Both the position numbers and the translations under genes were made by a program. A DNA stretch of 64,000 nt, taken from NCBI GenBank assembly GCA_031472005.1, contig PZJY01000002.1:1054001-1118000 (forward strand), written 5' to 3'. Shown here piece by piece: positions 12,132 to 23,792 of the stretch. This DNA comes from Tetracladium setigerum (lineage: Eukaryota; Ascomycota; Leotiomycetes; Helotiales). The notes beneath the pieces were generated by a model. That model saw nothing but the letters and a program-made list of their open reading frames with translations. It made no database searches and was not told where the DNA came from. Each line of letters starts with the position of its first letter. Position 1 is the first letter of the stretch.

Positions 12132-13446
12132 ATGGCCGACACACTTCATAATGCCCCCATAGTCCTGGACAATGGTTCAGGCACAATCCGTGCTGGTTTC
12201 GCTGGCGAAGATCTCCCCAAATGCTTCTTTCCATCTTTTGTTGGCCGACCGAAGCACCTGAGAGTGCTCGCTGGCGCATTGGAAGGAGATGTGTTTATCG
12301 GACAGAGAGCACAGGAGTTGAGGGGTCTGCTGAAGATTAAGTACCCGTTGGAGCATGGAATTGTAACAGATTGGGATGATATGGAGAGGATATGGGAATG
12401 GGTTTACGGAGAGGGGTTGAAGACCTTGAGCGAAGAGGTAATTTGCTGCTTTGGGAGACAGGGAGAATGTGGGAGTGTTTGAAGCATATGCTAATGTACA
12501 CCGCCAGCACCCTGTGCTGTTAACAGAACCACCTCTGAATCCACGAAGTAATCGCGATACGGCAGCACAAATCCTATTCGAGACCTTCAACGTCCCCGCA
12601 CTTTACACATCCATCCAGGCCGTTCTCTCCCTGTACGCATCTGGAAGAACCACGGGCATTGTCTTAGATGCAGGCGATGGAGTTTCTCACGCTGTACCGG
12701 TATATGAGGGTTTTGCAATGCCAAGTTCGATACAAAGAATAGATGTTGCTGGACGGGATGTTACGGAATATATGCAACTGCTATTACGGAAATCAGGATA
12801 CGTATTTCATACCAGTGCAGAGAAAGAGGTTGTGAGGATGATTAAGGAGAAAGTCAGCTACGTGGCTGCAGATCCAAGGAAGGAGGAGAAGGATTGGGCT
12901 CAGGCGAAGGTTGGAGATGGAAAGGTGGTGGAGTATGTATTGCCAGATGGCAATAAAATCAAGGTCAGTCGAGTAGATCTGTCTCTTGGATATATTGAAC
13001 TAAGAAAGTACAGATCGGAGCAGAAAGATTCCGAGCCCCAGAAATTCTCTTCGACCCCGAAATTATTGGCCTCGAATACCCAGGCATTCACCAGATTGTT
13101 GTGGATGCCATTACCAGAACGGACATGGATCTTAGGAAATCACTCTATGGCAACATTGTACTGTCTGGAGGAAGTACCTTAACGAAAGGCTTTGGTGACA
13201 GATTATTATATGAGGTTCAGAGGCTGGCCGTAAAGGATATGAGGATCAAGATCTTTGCACCTCCCGAGCGCAAATACTCTACCTGGATTGGAGGAAGTAT
13301 TTTGGCCGGTTTGAGTACTTTCAGAAAGGTACGGATATTTCGTTTCGAATCTTTTTTTCGTACAATGGCTAACTGTTATTTAGATGTGGGTCAGTATCGA
13401 CGACTGGCACGAGAATCCAGATATAATCCACACGAAATTTACATGA
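12132..13446 (+). CDS. arp1: Centractin (actin-related protein Arp1), dynactin filament subunit, 4 exons
   Basis: Exons 12132-12437, 12508-12963, 13014-13328 and 13384-13446 give 379 residues, the usual Arp1 length. Introns are 70, 50 and 55 nt with GT/AG ends and all in phase 0. Actin-fold signatures are clear: phosphate loop 1 (VLDNGSGTIRAGFAGE), the Arp1-type GRPKHLRVLAGALEGDVFIG segment where actin has its DNase loop region, HPVLLTEPPLNPRSNR, phosphate loop 2 (VLDAGDGVSHAVPVYEGFA), the adenine-site NIVLSGGST, and STWIGGSILA near the end. The tail starts MWVSIDDWHE, matching Arp1 rather than actin. Arp1 forms the short filament of dynactin, which links dynein to cargo. In filamentous fungi it is needed for nuclear distribution and straight hyphal growth (Neurospora ropy mutants). 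Start chosen from the N-terminal family alignment. Confidence 0.95.
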
Positions 13447-16111
13447 TAGCCTTTCCAGGCAATCTGGTTTTGACACCTTCCAACCCAATCGAGCATTTAA
13501 AACCACAACATGCTACCATCACTTCTCGAGGTCTCGCCACGGGCCTTCTTCTATTAATCTCCAGAAATGTGTAACGCACCAGTCGGTTGATTGGTTGTTG
13601 CCAGTTAGCACCACTAAGTGTTGGAGCAAAGTTCTTGTACAAGATAAGTGGGGAGACACATTCAAATTAAAAGGGTGTTTAGCGAGGTGTACGGGATTTA
13701 GCATGTAAGAGAACAACAGTTGAATCAATGATACCCAGTATTGAAAAAATACCAATCCATCTTTCCCCAGGGCATCTCATTCTTGTATGTGGTAGGTGTT
13801 TTCATTGTTTTCGGTCTTGGATTTCGTTATTCGATGGGGATACAGAAAACAGGAAGAGTCCTAATGATTCTTGAAGCTGGAAAAAGAGGCAAATCAGTTC
13901 GAGGAACTTATGTAAACACCATTCCGCATGTGGGCAATTCCAATGAAGACGGTGTCATGAGCGAGGGGAACGATCTCATTCCAGTCCCTTTCTTAGAGAT
14001 CTTTTTGACGATGGAGATTATCGCTGGCAAGCCCATGATATCTTCTTTGGCTGGCTTGTCGTGATGCTTCCCTTTATTGTATGGATTTCGGTCTACGTCG
14101 ACTCACGAGCTCAAGTTTGTTGCATTCAATTAGTCACCTGCTCCCCAACTACTACCAGGTAGTGAAATAAGGTCCCTCCTGATCTCCCTCGCTAAGTTAT
14201 CTTCTGTACTGCTCTATCGATTCAACCTCACCACCGCGACGTGATTGGCTCGCATATTCGTCCGCCGCCAAGCCGGCCCGAACCGTCGGATATATCCCAT
14301 CCCTCCTGACCTGTGAGCCTCTACGAAGTGTGAAGTGCTCGCCTAGTATTGTAGGTAATGTACATAAGTATTTCTATGTAATGGCTCTCATAAGCCATTC
14401 AGACCTGTGCGATGAAGCGCCAGATTTGTGAATCAAAAACACAACCGTAGCTGAGTTTTGTGCGCTCCTTGCACGTTGTGGTAAAGTACTGCGCTAACAG
14501 TAAGTTGAAGAATCTATCACTCAAATGAGGAAAGAGGGCATAACAAAAGAAGAGCTGGCTAGATTAATTGTGTTGTCTCAAGCTTGCACAACTTAAAGTG
14601 ATCTACGGAGTCCTGATTAAGGGCATACATAGCTCAGCACAGATTGTTCAATTTCGTGTGTTCGCACAAAGATACATTGTGGCGTCCTGCAAGCCGAAGA
14701 AGAAGATCACGAAAATCTTTTAGTCATTATTTTGACCTTCCGAAAGGATCTTGATTCCTTTTGTTTTCCCAATATCAAAGCGATCTCAAGCCACCTGCTC
14801 GCGCATTTGTGCAAAGGCTCATTATCATAAAACGTCGTCTTGCACATACTTGCAAACAATCGTGCAAACAATCTTGCGGTATCCCATTTCTCGTTTGTGG
14901 GATAGGCAAGGAAAGTATTTATCCGATGTTGATCCAAACTTCGCCACCACACACCAGCATCACAGTTGAAAGCTTGAGGAGCGAGCTTCTCGTGCCAGCC
15001 AGCACAGATGGGGAGCGAGTGCAGACGAAACCACGCCATTTGAAAGAACCCGCAGCATTATTGCATCGTTTCAGCTCGCCTAGCCAGCGAAGAGGGCTCC
15101 AAGGAAAGATATTTCATTGTTTACAAAGCCGTATTTCCATAGCAACAGAAAGCCCACCGATCCACCGACACCCCCTGCCCGCGCGCCAAAGGCGTCCACT
15201 AGCTTCCGTCGGCGGCAAGTCCAGTGAGTGTCAGGCTGTCAGTGAGATGTGAGCTGGAGCTGGATCTGATTGTGTGAAGTTGCAGTCCAGTTTTGTTTGC
15301 AGAGCAAGAGAGACCTCTCTACATTCCTAGATGAAACAGCTGAACAGGACTGTATCTACCCATCTACATCTATCTGACAAGCGTTGACGGGAGCGTTGGA
15401 GGCTCCGAGATATCCTTGTCCAACCCCCAAGTTCGTATGCAGTTTGCCCCCAGCCGGTATGCAATGGGGGCCTTCACCACAGCGATTGGACCAAAAGTGA
15501 GAGCCTGCGCCCGAATGAGAGGCTGCCACATAGGATTCTGGTGATGGTGAACACAAGGAGCCGTCCTTTTGGTGTGGGTGATTCGCCACAGTTGAAGGAA
15601 CAATTCCCTATCAATCACTCATATTGACAGTTATTTACATATTTACTTTTATCTACGTCCAACTGCTCTACTGCCTGTGTTTCTGTGTTCCTTCGCCAGC
15701 CTTCGGGGTGCACGGACTGGCCCGAGCTTTTCCCTTAGCTTTCCAATCCAATCTGATGATCAACAAAGAAGCGACTGCAGCCTCCTCCTGCGACTTGCTA
15801 CTGTACCGACCCGACCTCTCATTTTCCAATATCACAGCCCTTCTATTATTCACCCTCCATCGACCTCTTCACATCAAGCGCTGATTCACGTTGGGAGTCG
15901 ATTTTGGGCATCTGCAATTGATTTCGGCATCGTTGGTTGGGTTCATCCTTGCTTGGGCTTCAGCACAAACAAACAAACAACGACCAGCCGACGGCTGTCT
16001 CAACACTACTACGCTGTACCATACTATACCGCACCACACCACATCCTACAGATCGACTCGAATAATACCCCCCCCCTCCCTATGCGCTCCTGCAACATCT
16101 AATTCCTCTGA
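13447..16111. other. Intergenic region and leader of the Ser/Arg-rich gene
   Basis: No supported gene in about 2.7 kb. The stretch from ~15620 to 16111 is CT- and CA-rich and is probably the promoter and long leader of the downstream gene. It includes a CAAA tetranucleotide run near 15966-15981 and a C9 tract at 16068-16076. Open frames on either strand lack family resemblance. Confidence 0.55.
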
Positions 16112-19100
16112 ATGGTCACCATGGGTGCCGATAAACCCAAGTTCGCTCTCCCCCAAGCAACAGAGACAGACAGTGCGACTGGAGTCTCAACCGACCTAGG
16201 CACGCAGGTCACCGAGAAGACTTCATACAGCTTGCAAGAAGGCAATCCTGTGACCATACCTACGAAGGGCCGCCGAAAGCACCACCAGGAGCTCAGCGGT
16301 GCCAGTTCAAGCCGCGCGAGTTTGCTTATCGAGTACTTCCAAGGAGGCGCTGGCAGCCAGCTCGATTCCAAGCCGAGTGTAAGAGTCAAAGTAAAGCGAC
16401 CTTCCTCGAACAACCGGTCATCGAAGAACGATTACGTCGAGATTACGGAGAGCAAGACTGCTCGCAAGCCATCATACACGAAGCGGATACACCTCGAAAG
16501 CCCCAAGTCGCCCGAGAGAGACGGAGATGATCACAGCTTACACTCTTATCGTTCAGCCACCGAAGAATCGAATGTCACATCTAGAGGGGGCGGACCAATT
16601 GAGATTGAAGTCATGCCACGACGACATGCAAGTCCATTGATTCCCACTGGGGAAAGCAGCTCCAAATTCATGCAGCAGGGTTCTGATATTTCATCGATGC
16701 CGGCTGATTCGTTTCTCGACAACAGCACTCGAGTCACCTCGCGCACAGTAGAAAAGGATGCGCCCCGAAGAAGTCGAAGCCGTAGCAGAGAGAGAATTGT
16801 TATCAAGAAAGTGGTGGACAAGGCACGAGAGGAGAAGCCGGAGCGCAGACGTAAACACAGGAGCCGGAGTCGTAGCGTCAGTACCGAGCAGATCAAATCG
16901 CCGAGGAGGAGATCACATCATGAGTCGAGCTTAGGCGCAGATTCGAGCTTGTTGAGCTCAAACGTCAGTTCCAATAAGTCCTCTTCAATCAACAACCCTA
17001 GGCTCTTGGAGATGGTCGAAACCACAATCAAGCGCTTGATCCTTCCAGAATTGGAGGCTATCAAGCGTGAAAACAGCAAGCATCACCAACACCGGAGAGG
17101 CTCCATTACTTCTGGAAGTGCACTGTCTAGAGATTCGAGGGACGATGCTTCGAGCACACGACGATCTGAGCGTGGAAGCGGCACAGATATCTCAGGCAAA
17201 CCAAGAATAGCACTGAATGATTCGGAAGTGATCAGTGAGAAGATAGTAAAGAAATCCAAGGACAAGAACCTCGACCGAGTGAAACTCGAAGACTCGCCTG
17301 GCAGCTTTGACCGGGAAACTTCTGAGGATACTGTTGTCCAGGACGATTACACACGAAAGAAGAAGAGTGGCGATCACCGTGGACTCAAAAATGCGGCCAT
17401 TGGCCTTGGAGCTGGCGCATTGACAGCCGCTGCTTTGCAAAAACACCAGTCGCAAGAGTCCTTGGACGAGAAGAAGGAGAGAAGACGGCGAAGGACCAAG
17501 AGTCAAAGCCGGAGCGATATAGCCGAGGATACTTACGAGGAGCGAAGGCTGGAAGTTGCACCACCACCAATGCCAATGATGAGCGATATCAATGCCTCGG
17601 AGATCACCAGAAGCTCAATCTTATCAGCAAACACAGAAAGGCCACACTCAGCCAGCCAAGAGGGTCATGAACGACATGTCACTCCAATTCGGGAGGTTAC
17701 CAGAGGGTTTGGTTCCCCGGCTTCACGCACTCCTACGAGAACACCGGTTGCCACACAGCAAGGCTTGGGGATGCAGCACTCGAATTTCTCCCGGGGAAAT
17801 CTTAGTCTTCACAGTCAGCCAAGTGAACATCAACTCCGTACTCAGGAGTATGACTTGGACGAGCATGGACGTAAAATCCCGTTCCACGACTCTCCCGAAG
17901 ATGAATACGAAGATTCGTTTGTTGAGGAAGAGCACAGCGGAGGCAAATCCCGTGCCGTGGCTGCCGGCATCGGGGGGCAGTAGCTGGAGCAGCATTAGCA
18001 ACAGCTCTTCACCACCAAAACCAACCTAACGACTCGGATATACGAGATGAAGAAGAGGAAGAAGAGTCGAGGTATTACCAAAACAACCAAGAAGTACCGC
18101 ATCCCTTGCGATATGTTCCATATGCTGCGGAACGACGAGGGTTGAGCCCCATCCAAAGTGTTTCGGGTTACACAGAAGGCGACCCAGACCCACGGCCAAG
18201 AGACTCTCGGTTGACCCACAGCACTGGTTCTTACTCTTCCCTGAGCAAATCCTACCGACAAGAGCAATCAGGGAGATCAATCAGATCTGCGGACTCCATT
18301 GGAAATGTTCACAATCCACATGACTTTACAGAGGTCCGACAAGGAGGTCTCACAGATTCAGAAATTACTCAGGATGGAGAGTATTGGGAAGAACAACACC
18401 GTGAGAACGACCGAAACCGTGACATTGATGCACAGAGTTATCGCAGCTCAGACCTAAGGATGGATCACAAGCACATGCCCAACTACACGGACGACAGGTC
18501 TGATGTCTCCGAGTTGGATCGTGTGGCGACAGGACAAAATGTGCGTGGTGTTGGTGCCAATCCTGACTACGTTCACACTCCTTTGGCAGTAGAATCAGCT
18601 GTCGCGTCTCTCATCAACGAGTCCGACTTGAATGGTTCTGGACTTTCTGGCAATCATGGACATCTCGACCGTATGGGTTCCTACGCTTCATTTGAAGGTG
18701 GCGAGGAGCGAAACTTTACCAGTCGCGGTAGTAGCCCTCGTAAATCTGATACTCGACGAAAGCTCTCCTTTGAACAGTCTGACCGAGGAAGTTCAATCCA
18801 CCGGGATAGCCCAGGCAAGTTCTCGGAGGAGTACGATTTGGATGAACATGGACGGAAGGTCGCAATGCCAGAATCGAAGCATTCTCACACCGCCGCAAAA
18901 GCTGGATTGGCGGGCATTGCTGCTGGAGCAGCCGCTGCCGTTCTCGCAGGACGGAACAAGAACAAGTCGGCTGATCAAATCCACTTCGAGGAACGAGAGG
19001 AACATACTGGTGCTCCATTGCAGAGATCCTTCAAAGAGCGTGCCCAGGAAGGATATGGCATACCTTCCCCTCGCCACAGCGTTGATGCACTCAGCCAGAC

Positions 19101-21650
19101 TAGCCACGAGCAGTTGAAAATGGGTGCTTCCGGAATTCCAGATCTCTCTGACCCCATGCCTGAGATTGGATACGGTGATGGCGGATCTGAAATTACGAAC
19201 CCATCGATCATTCAAGGCCCGATTGGCGGAGACCAACTCGAAAGCAGGGAGCAATGGTCACGCCATTCGACTCCTTCCCAAGCGGACTTTGCAGGAACAC
19301 GGGATCGAGTGTCTGACACAAATCTCAAGAAAGCCGAAGCTGCACTTATCGGAGCTGCAGCAGCAGCCGGAGGAGCCGCGGCACTCGCTTCGCACAGCAG
19401 AAATACCAGCCACGATAGTGGTGAGTGGCAGAGAACTTCCAAAGAGCAGAAGCGTGATACTCTCGTCACGAATCCTTACGAAGATACGAGCCCGATTGCA
19501 GCACTTGGCGGTGGTCTTGATCATCGTGACCTCATGGGCCAAACTGGATATGCTGGAATGAACAATAATTTTTCACCAACAGGCTTCCAGCCCGGAAGAC
19601 TGGCCTCTCCAAAGGACGAGGGATACATTTCTTCTGCGCCCAACAACGCTCGTTCTCCTGGTGCCATCTCTCCTGAACGTAGGACCAAGGGTGTCGGGTT
19701 CCTGGACCAAGACCTAGGCGATGCTACCGATGCTCTAGGAGGCGGCGATCCATTCTACACTCCAAAACACAGCAGGCATCTCAGTGGCATGTCACATGGC
19801 ATGGACTCACCCGTTTATGACAGTGCTACAGGAAGTGGCATTGACCGTATTCAATCCAAAGACATTGTCGCATTGATGGATCACCTTACCGTCCGCGATG
19901 CGCAACGGAGCGCCCGAGATACAGAAATTCTCGTTACACTCGTCCGAGCTGCCGCTGAGATGCGTAACTCATTTGAAGACATGAAGCGACTTCTTGCTGA
20001 TACCGAAGATGTCATCATCACCGAGGTGCAGACCAACACTGACAAATCCGTTCAGAAGGCCATCAATGGACCAAGACCTCTTCCACAAAGTGCCGCTCGC
20101 TCGCTGAGACAAGGGTCTCAGGACGATATGTACGAAGACATTCCCACAAAGAGACGAAATGTGTTCAGACGAGCCCTGAAGGGTTTGAGTATGCGAAGTT
20201 CCAATGATCTTGGCAAAATTGAGGAGATGTTGGTTCAGCTTTTGGGAGAAGTTGAGGGTCTCAAGGTTGCCCAAGGCCTGAAAATGGATAGTCATGGAGA
20301 GTCATTCGATGACCTCCGGCAGGAAGGAAATTATGAAAATGACCGTGGATATGAACCGGAGGGTAATGCGGGCACATCTACTGCCAGCCATGCCAGTCAA
20401 TCAGGTCATCTCTCTATTCCCGGAGGACCAGGCGCGACCAGAGGATTTGATGGTCGAAAATTTTCCGATCATCGTATCAGCACTGTTCCAGAAGGGGACG
20501 AGGAAGAGCTCGATCCACGAGATGAACAAATTTTGAACAATCAATTCGAAAACAACGAGCGGCTTCTTACCCCTACACAAGAAATCACACGCAGCGATTC
20601 TGTGCCTCTCATGACACCTACTCGGCAGAACCCAGATCCTGTTTCTTACAGCAATGAAAACACCCCAAAGACCGACAAGAGCAAGAAACACAAGTCAAGC
20701 AGCTCCTCTGGGTGGATCCCTAAAGTATCTCGGTGGTCCGAGACAACTGCCTCGACTGTTCTCCGTGGTTTCCGAGGCAGTGGCGGCAAAGGCGGAAAGA
20801 AGGGAGATGAACAATTTGACTCTCAATCACGGTCGGCGTCCGATCTGGGTCATTACAATGAGAATGATCCATATGGTGACGACAACAACAACAGGTATTC
20901 TCAAGATCATGATGATCGATATCAAGAAAATATTCCTCCTCATGACACTTTGCCGTCACCCGAAGATCCTAAATACAAGGCACACCGTGACTCCTTGAAT
21001 CTTCAACATCCTCAGCCACGTCCTGGGCCAACCCTTCGTTACCAAACTGCCTTTGAGTCTCAGGAATACGATTCGCCCACATCACCAAGATCCGTCGAAT
21101 GGGGCGCCTCCCAGACGAGCTTGAATCGCCTTCCAGCTCAACAAACCAACAGGTACAGCAATACCACAAACAATACCAATCCAGGAAACATGTCACCTGT
21201 CTCTGATGGTGCATTTTCCAATTCGGGTCCAGCTCGCCCGCCAAAGGAAGCTCTTGCACCTGAACGACCACCCAAGATCCGAAGTGCGAACGGCAAGCTC
21301 CAGAAGCCAAGTCCTCTCAGCAACGAACATCTCCAGCCAGAGGAAGATAGACATAGCGCAGGTTACGAGCAACCTACCTCTCCAAGGTCAGCACCACGTT
21401 CAACATCAGGTGCATATGGCACCGTGCCAACCCGAAAGCCAACCGGACCCCGAAGCATGAGCTCGGCCAGCCGCAGCGGAGAACTCCATCCAAAGGATTC
21501 TGGATCGGTGAGGAGAAACAAAAATAGAGGTATGCATACATGACTGACTCTCTCTAGAATCTCAAAAATTTCATTCTCTGATACTCTACGTGGACAGATA
21601 CTTTCGGCACCGTAGCTAGTAATCACAGCGGCGAATCCGAAACCTTTTGA
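16112..21650 (+). CDS. Very large Ser/Arg-rich disordered protein with repeated Ala/Gly modules (frame break at a G6 run)
   Basis: About 1,820 residues once one base is added to the G6 run at 17972-17977. As written, the frame stops at 17981. The extra base continues a run of small residues (GGAVAGAALATAL) and opens 3.5 kb more. A last intron (21530-21597, GTATGC...ACAG) adds a short tail ending SGESETF. The second ATG (16121, CACCATGG context) is the better start. In order: a basic N-terminal part; an RS block (RRSRSRSRER, RRRKHRSRSRS) near residues 225-255; a helical stretch (LLEMVETTIKRLILPELEAI); four Ala/Gly modules; two copies of EYDLDEHGRK (17846-17875, 18829-18858); a conserved-looking helical segment (about residues 1240-1385: DIVALMDHLTVRDAQRSARD and KIEEMLVQLLGEVEGL); and a Pro/Ser/Gln-rich tail. 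I do not recognise a named family. Older fungal annotations call similar proteins involucrin-repeat-like. Function unknown. Confidence 0.75.
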
Positions 21651-23792
21651 ACTCGCACATACATACACCTTCAAGCGCCAAAACTCGCATAGATGAAATG
21701 GTTGGATATCTCACGATGTCGGATAGATCGAGCTCGACCATTGCTACCTTTATTTTTCGCTTTTCGATTCATATATTGCGCATTGCATGCTGCTGGTTTA
21801 GCATCAGGATGATGATACCCCCGATTTTGTTATGTTTTGTGAAGAAAGAGGACTCGCTGCCTATAATTCTCTGAACCACCTACAACACGCGCAAGGGTCC
21901 TTCACGCACACGCACACCATCCACAGCAAAGCCAGGATATCATCATCTCTTTCCGGTCCTTACAAAATTTCTATGGGAGGCCCATCTGATGATTCGACGA
22001 AGACTACGATAGTGTTGTTACCTTTTTATACTCTTTTTTCCCCCTCGCTGCTGCTCGTTTCTCTCATCCTGGATTTCTTTTTTATTCCTTGCCCCCTTCG
22101 ATCTTCCGTGTGTTTCCTTTGGCAAACGGCAAAAAAAGTTGGCGATGAAGCGCACTCTGTGGGTGGGAAATGGATGGACGGGATGGATGCGTGCGTGGGA
22201 GGGGTGTATATCCTGGGTACCTGTTTGTTTTATTTCTTTGGGGGTGGTTGGTGATGGAGAGAAAAGGGAGGAAGGACAGAGAGAATTGATATGTGGGTAG
22301 GACCAAAGGTACCTCACACAGCGCTTACACATATTTTTAATGGATGGTACTATTTCCACTTCTCTCACTTGCTCTGCTACGTACTGCACTCTGTGCCGTG
22401 TGACTTTGCAATCTTTTCTATGAATAATGACTATTTGCCGACACATGCCATGTGGCTAAATTTTACCTCTGCTCCTCCTTCCCCCCTTTTCCTCCGTCTC
22501 TCTTGATCTGCTGTTGGCTTGTACGACAAGTGTTTTTTTATCAAAAAAATCAATTCATGCAGCTGCAGTGGAATCCGATGTCACCTCTCTCTATGTATGG
22601 TATGTATATCTGCGCATCTGTGTCTTTTTTTCTTTCTTTCTACTGTACGTTCAGATAGACTAGTCATAATCGTTAACGGAACGATCAAAGGCATCGATCG
22701 GGTGATAAAGTGGGTGGGGTACTATAATAATACAGTTTATCGTCGAATGAGCAACCTAGGCACTCATACTATCACATCAACATGATTATCGGTTCCAATC
22801 TCGCCTGTCTTGGTAGATCGAATCTGATAGAGGCGTGTTTGTTTCGAGGAAGCACACCCGCAGACTTGAAAAACAATCACCTGGCAAGTAATACGTAAGT
22901 AAGGGTGTATATGTTTGATTTTGAATGTCAAATTCAAAGTGTCTATTCCTGTTCAACTGGACTAAAATCTATTTTCCGCTTGCGCGAATTCCCCATCTCT
23001 ATTATAAAGAATAGCTCTGTTGAGAGAGAAAAAGATATACAGCCAAAAGCGAAAACCAACTCTTCATCAATCCCCTGAGCAATCGAACCAAAGAATGCTA
23101 CTGATATTAAGTTACAACTCCCTCGCGGCCAACAAAAAAAGACAGAAACAAAAAAGTAACAGATTCAGATATCAAAAACAAAAAAACACCCAACGGAAGC
23201 AAAACCCGTTCTTTCTTGACCAAACCAAAATGTTTTTGGCGCCAGAAACAAAAGAAGCAAAAACCCAAAGCTAGGCTAAAAAAGCAATTAAAACCCAAAA
23301 AATCAATAGGAAAAGTGAACAAAGTGTTTAGCAATTTTTTCTCTGCCCCAAAACACCGTCCCCCAGAGTTTTGCAACTTTTTTGTCGGAATTATGAGTAC
23401 AGGGAGGAAGGGGTATCAAATGCACCAGACGCATCAAAACAGACGGGTGACATAAAAAGGAAAAGTGCCGGAAGGGCTGGATGTTGCAAGAGAAACCAAA
23501 GGCAACTAAAGGTCGGGTTATTAGGGGTTGTAAGGTAAGGCTCGCTGTTTGTAGAGAGTCGGTGTGTATTATGATGTATTGTGCTCGTCAAAAGTTGAGT
23601 TTTCGAGAGTTGTGTTCGAATCGACTTTGTCCTCCGCCTGCTTTCGTAGTCTTTTGTAGCCATCGAGTAGTTGTATTTGTTAACGCGAAACTATTGCTGA
23701 AGAATGTTCGCCATTAAACTTGATTTTCTGCGGCTCGACTTCGTTATGCCCTCTCTGGGTTTTCAATTTGCTCACTTCTTCTCTCCACTGCC
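21651..23792. other. Shared 3' region of two convergent genes
   Basis: About 2.1 kb between the ends of the plus-strand Ser/Arg-rich gene and the minus-strand Sok1 gene. No coding sequence is supported. Part of it (about 23030-23340) is strongly A-rich and T-poor on the plus strand, a low-complexity tract that would read as T-rich in the Sok1 3' UTR. Open frames there are artefacts of that composition. Confidence 0.55.

Noticed and set aside
17972..17977. Programmed ribosomal frameshifting
   Set aside because: The four affected sites differ in base and context, with no shared slippery heptamer or downstream structure visible. A shared homopolymer under-call explains all four more simply.
17952..18004. 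A 53-nt GT-AG intron that would also repair the frame of the Ser/Arg-rich gene
   Set aside because: It has no branch point and a poor GTGCCG donor, and it would remove the Ala/Gly module. Adding one G keeps that module intact and matches three sister modules in the same protein.
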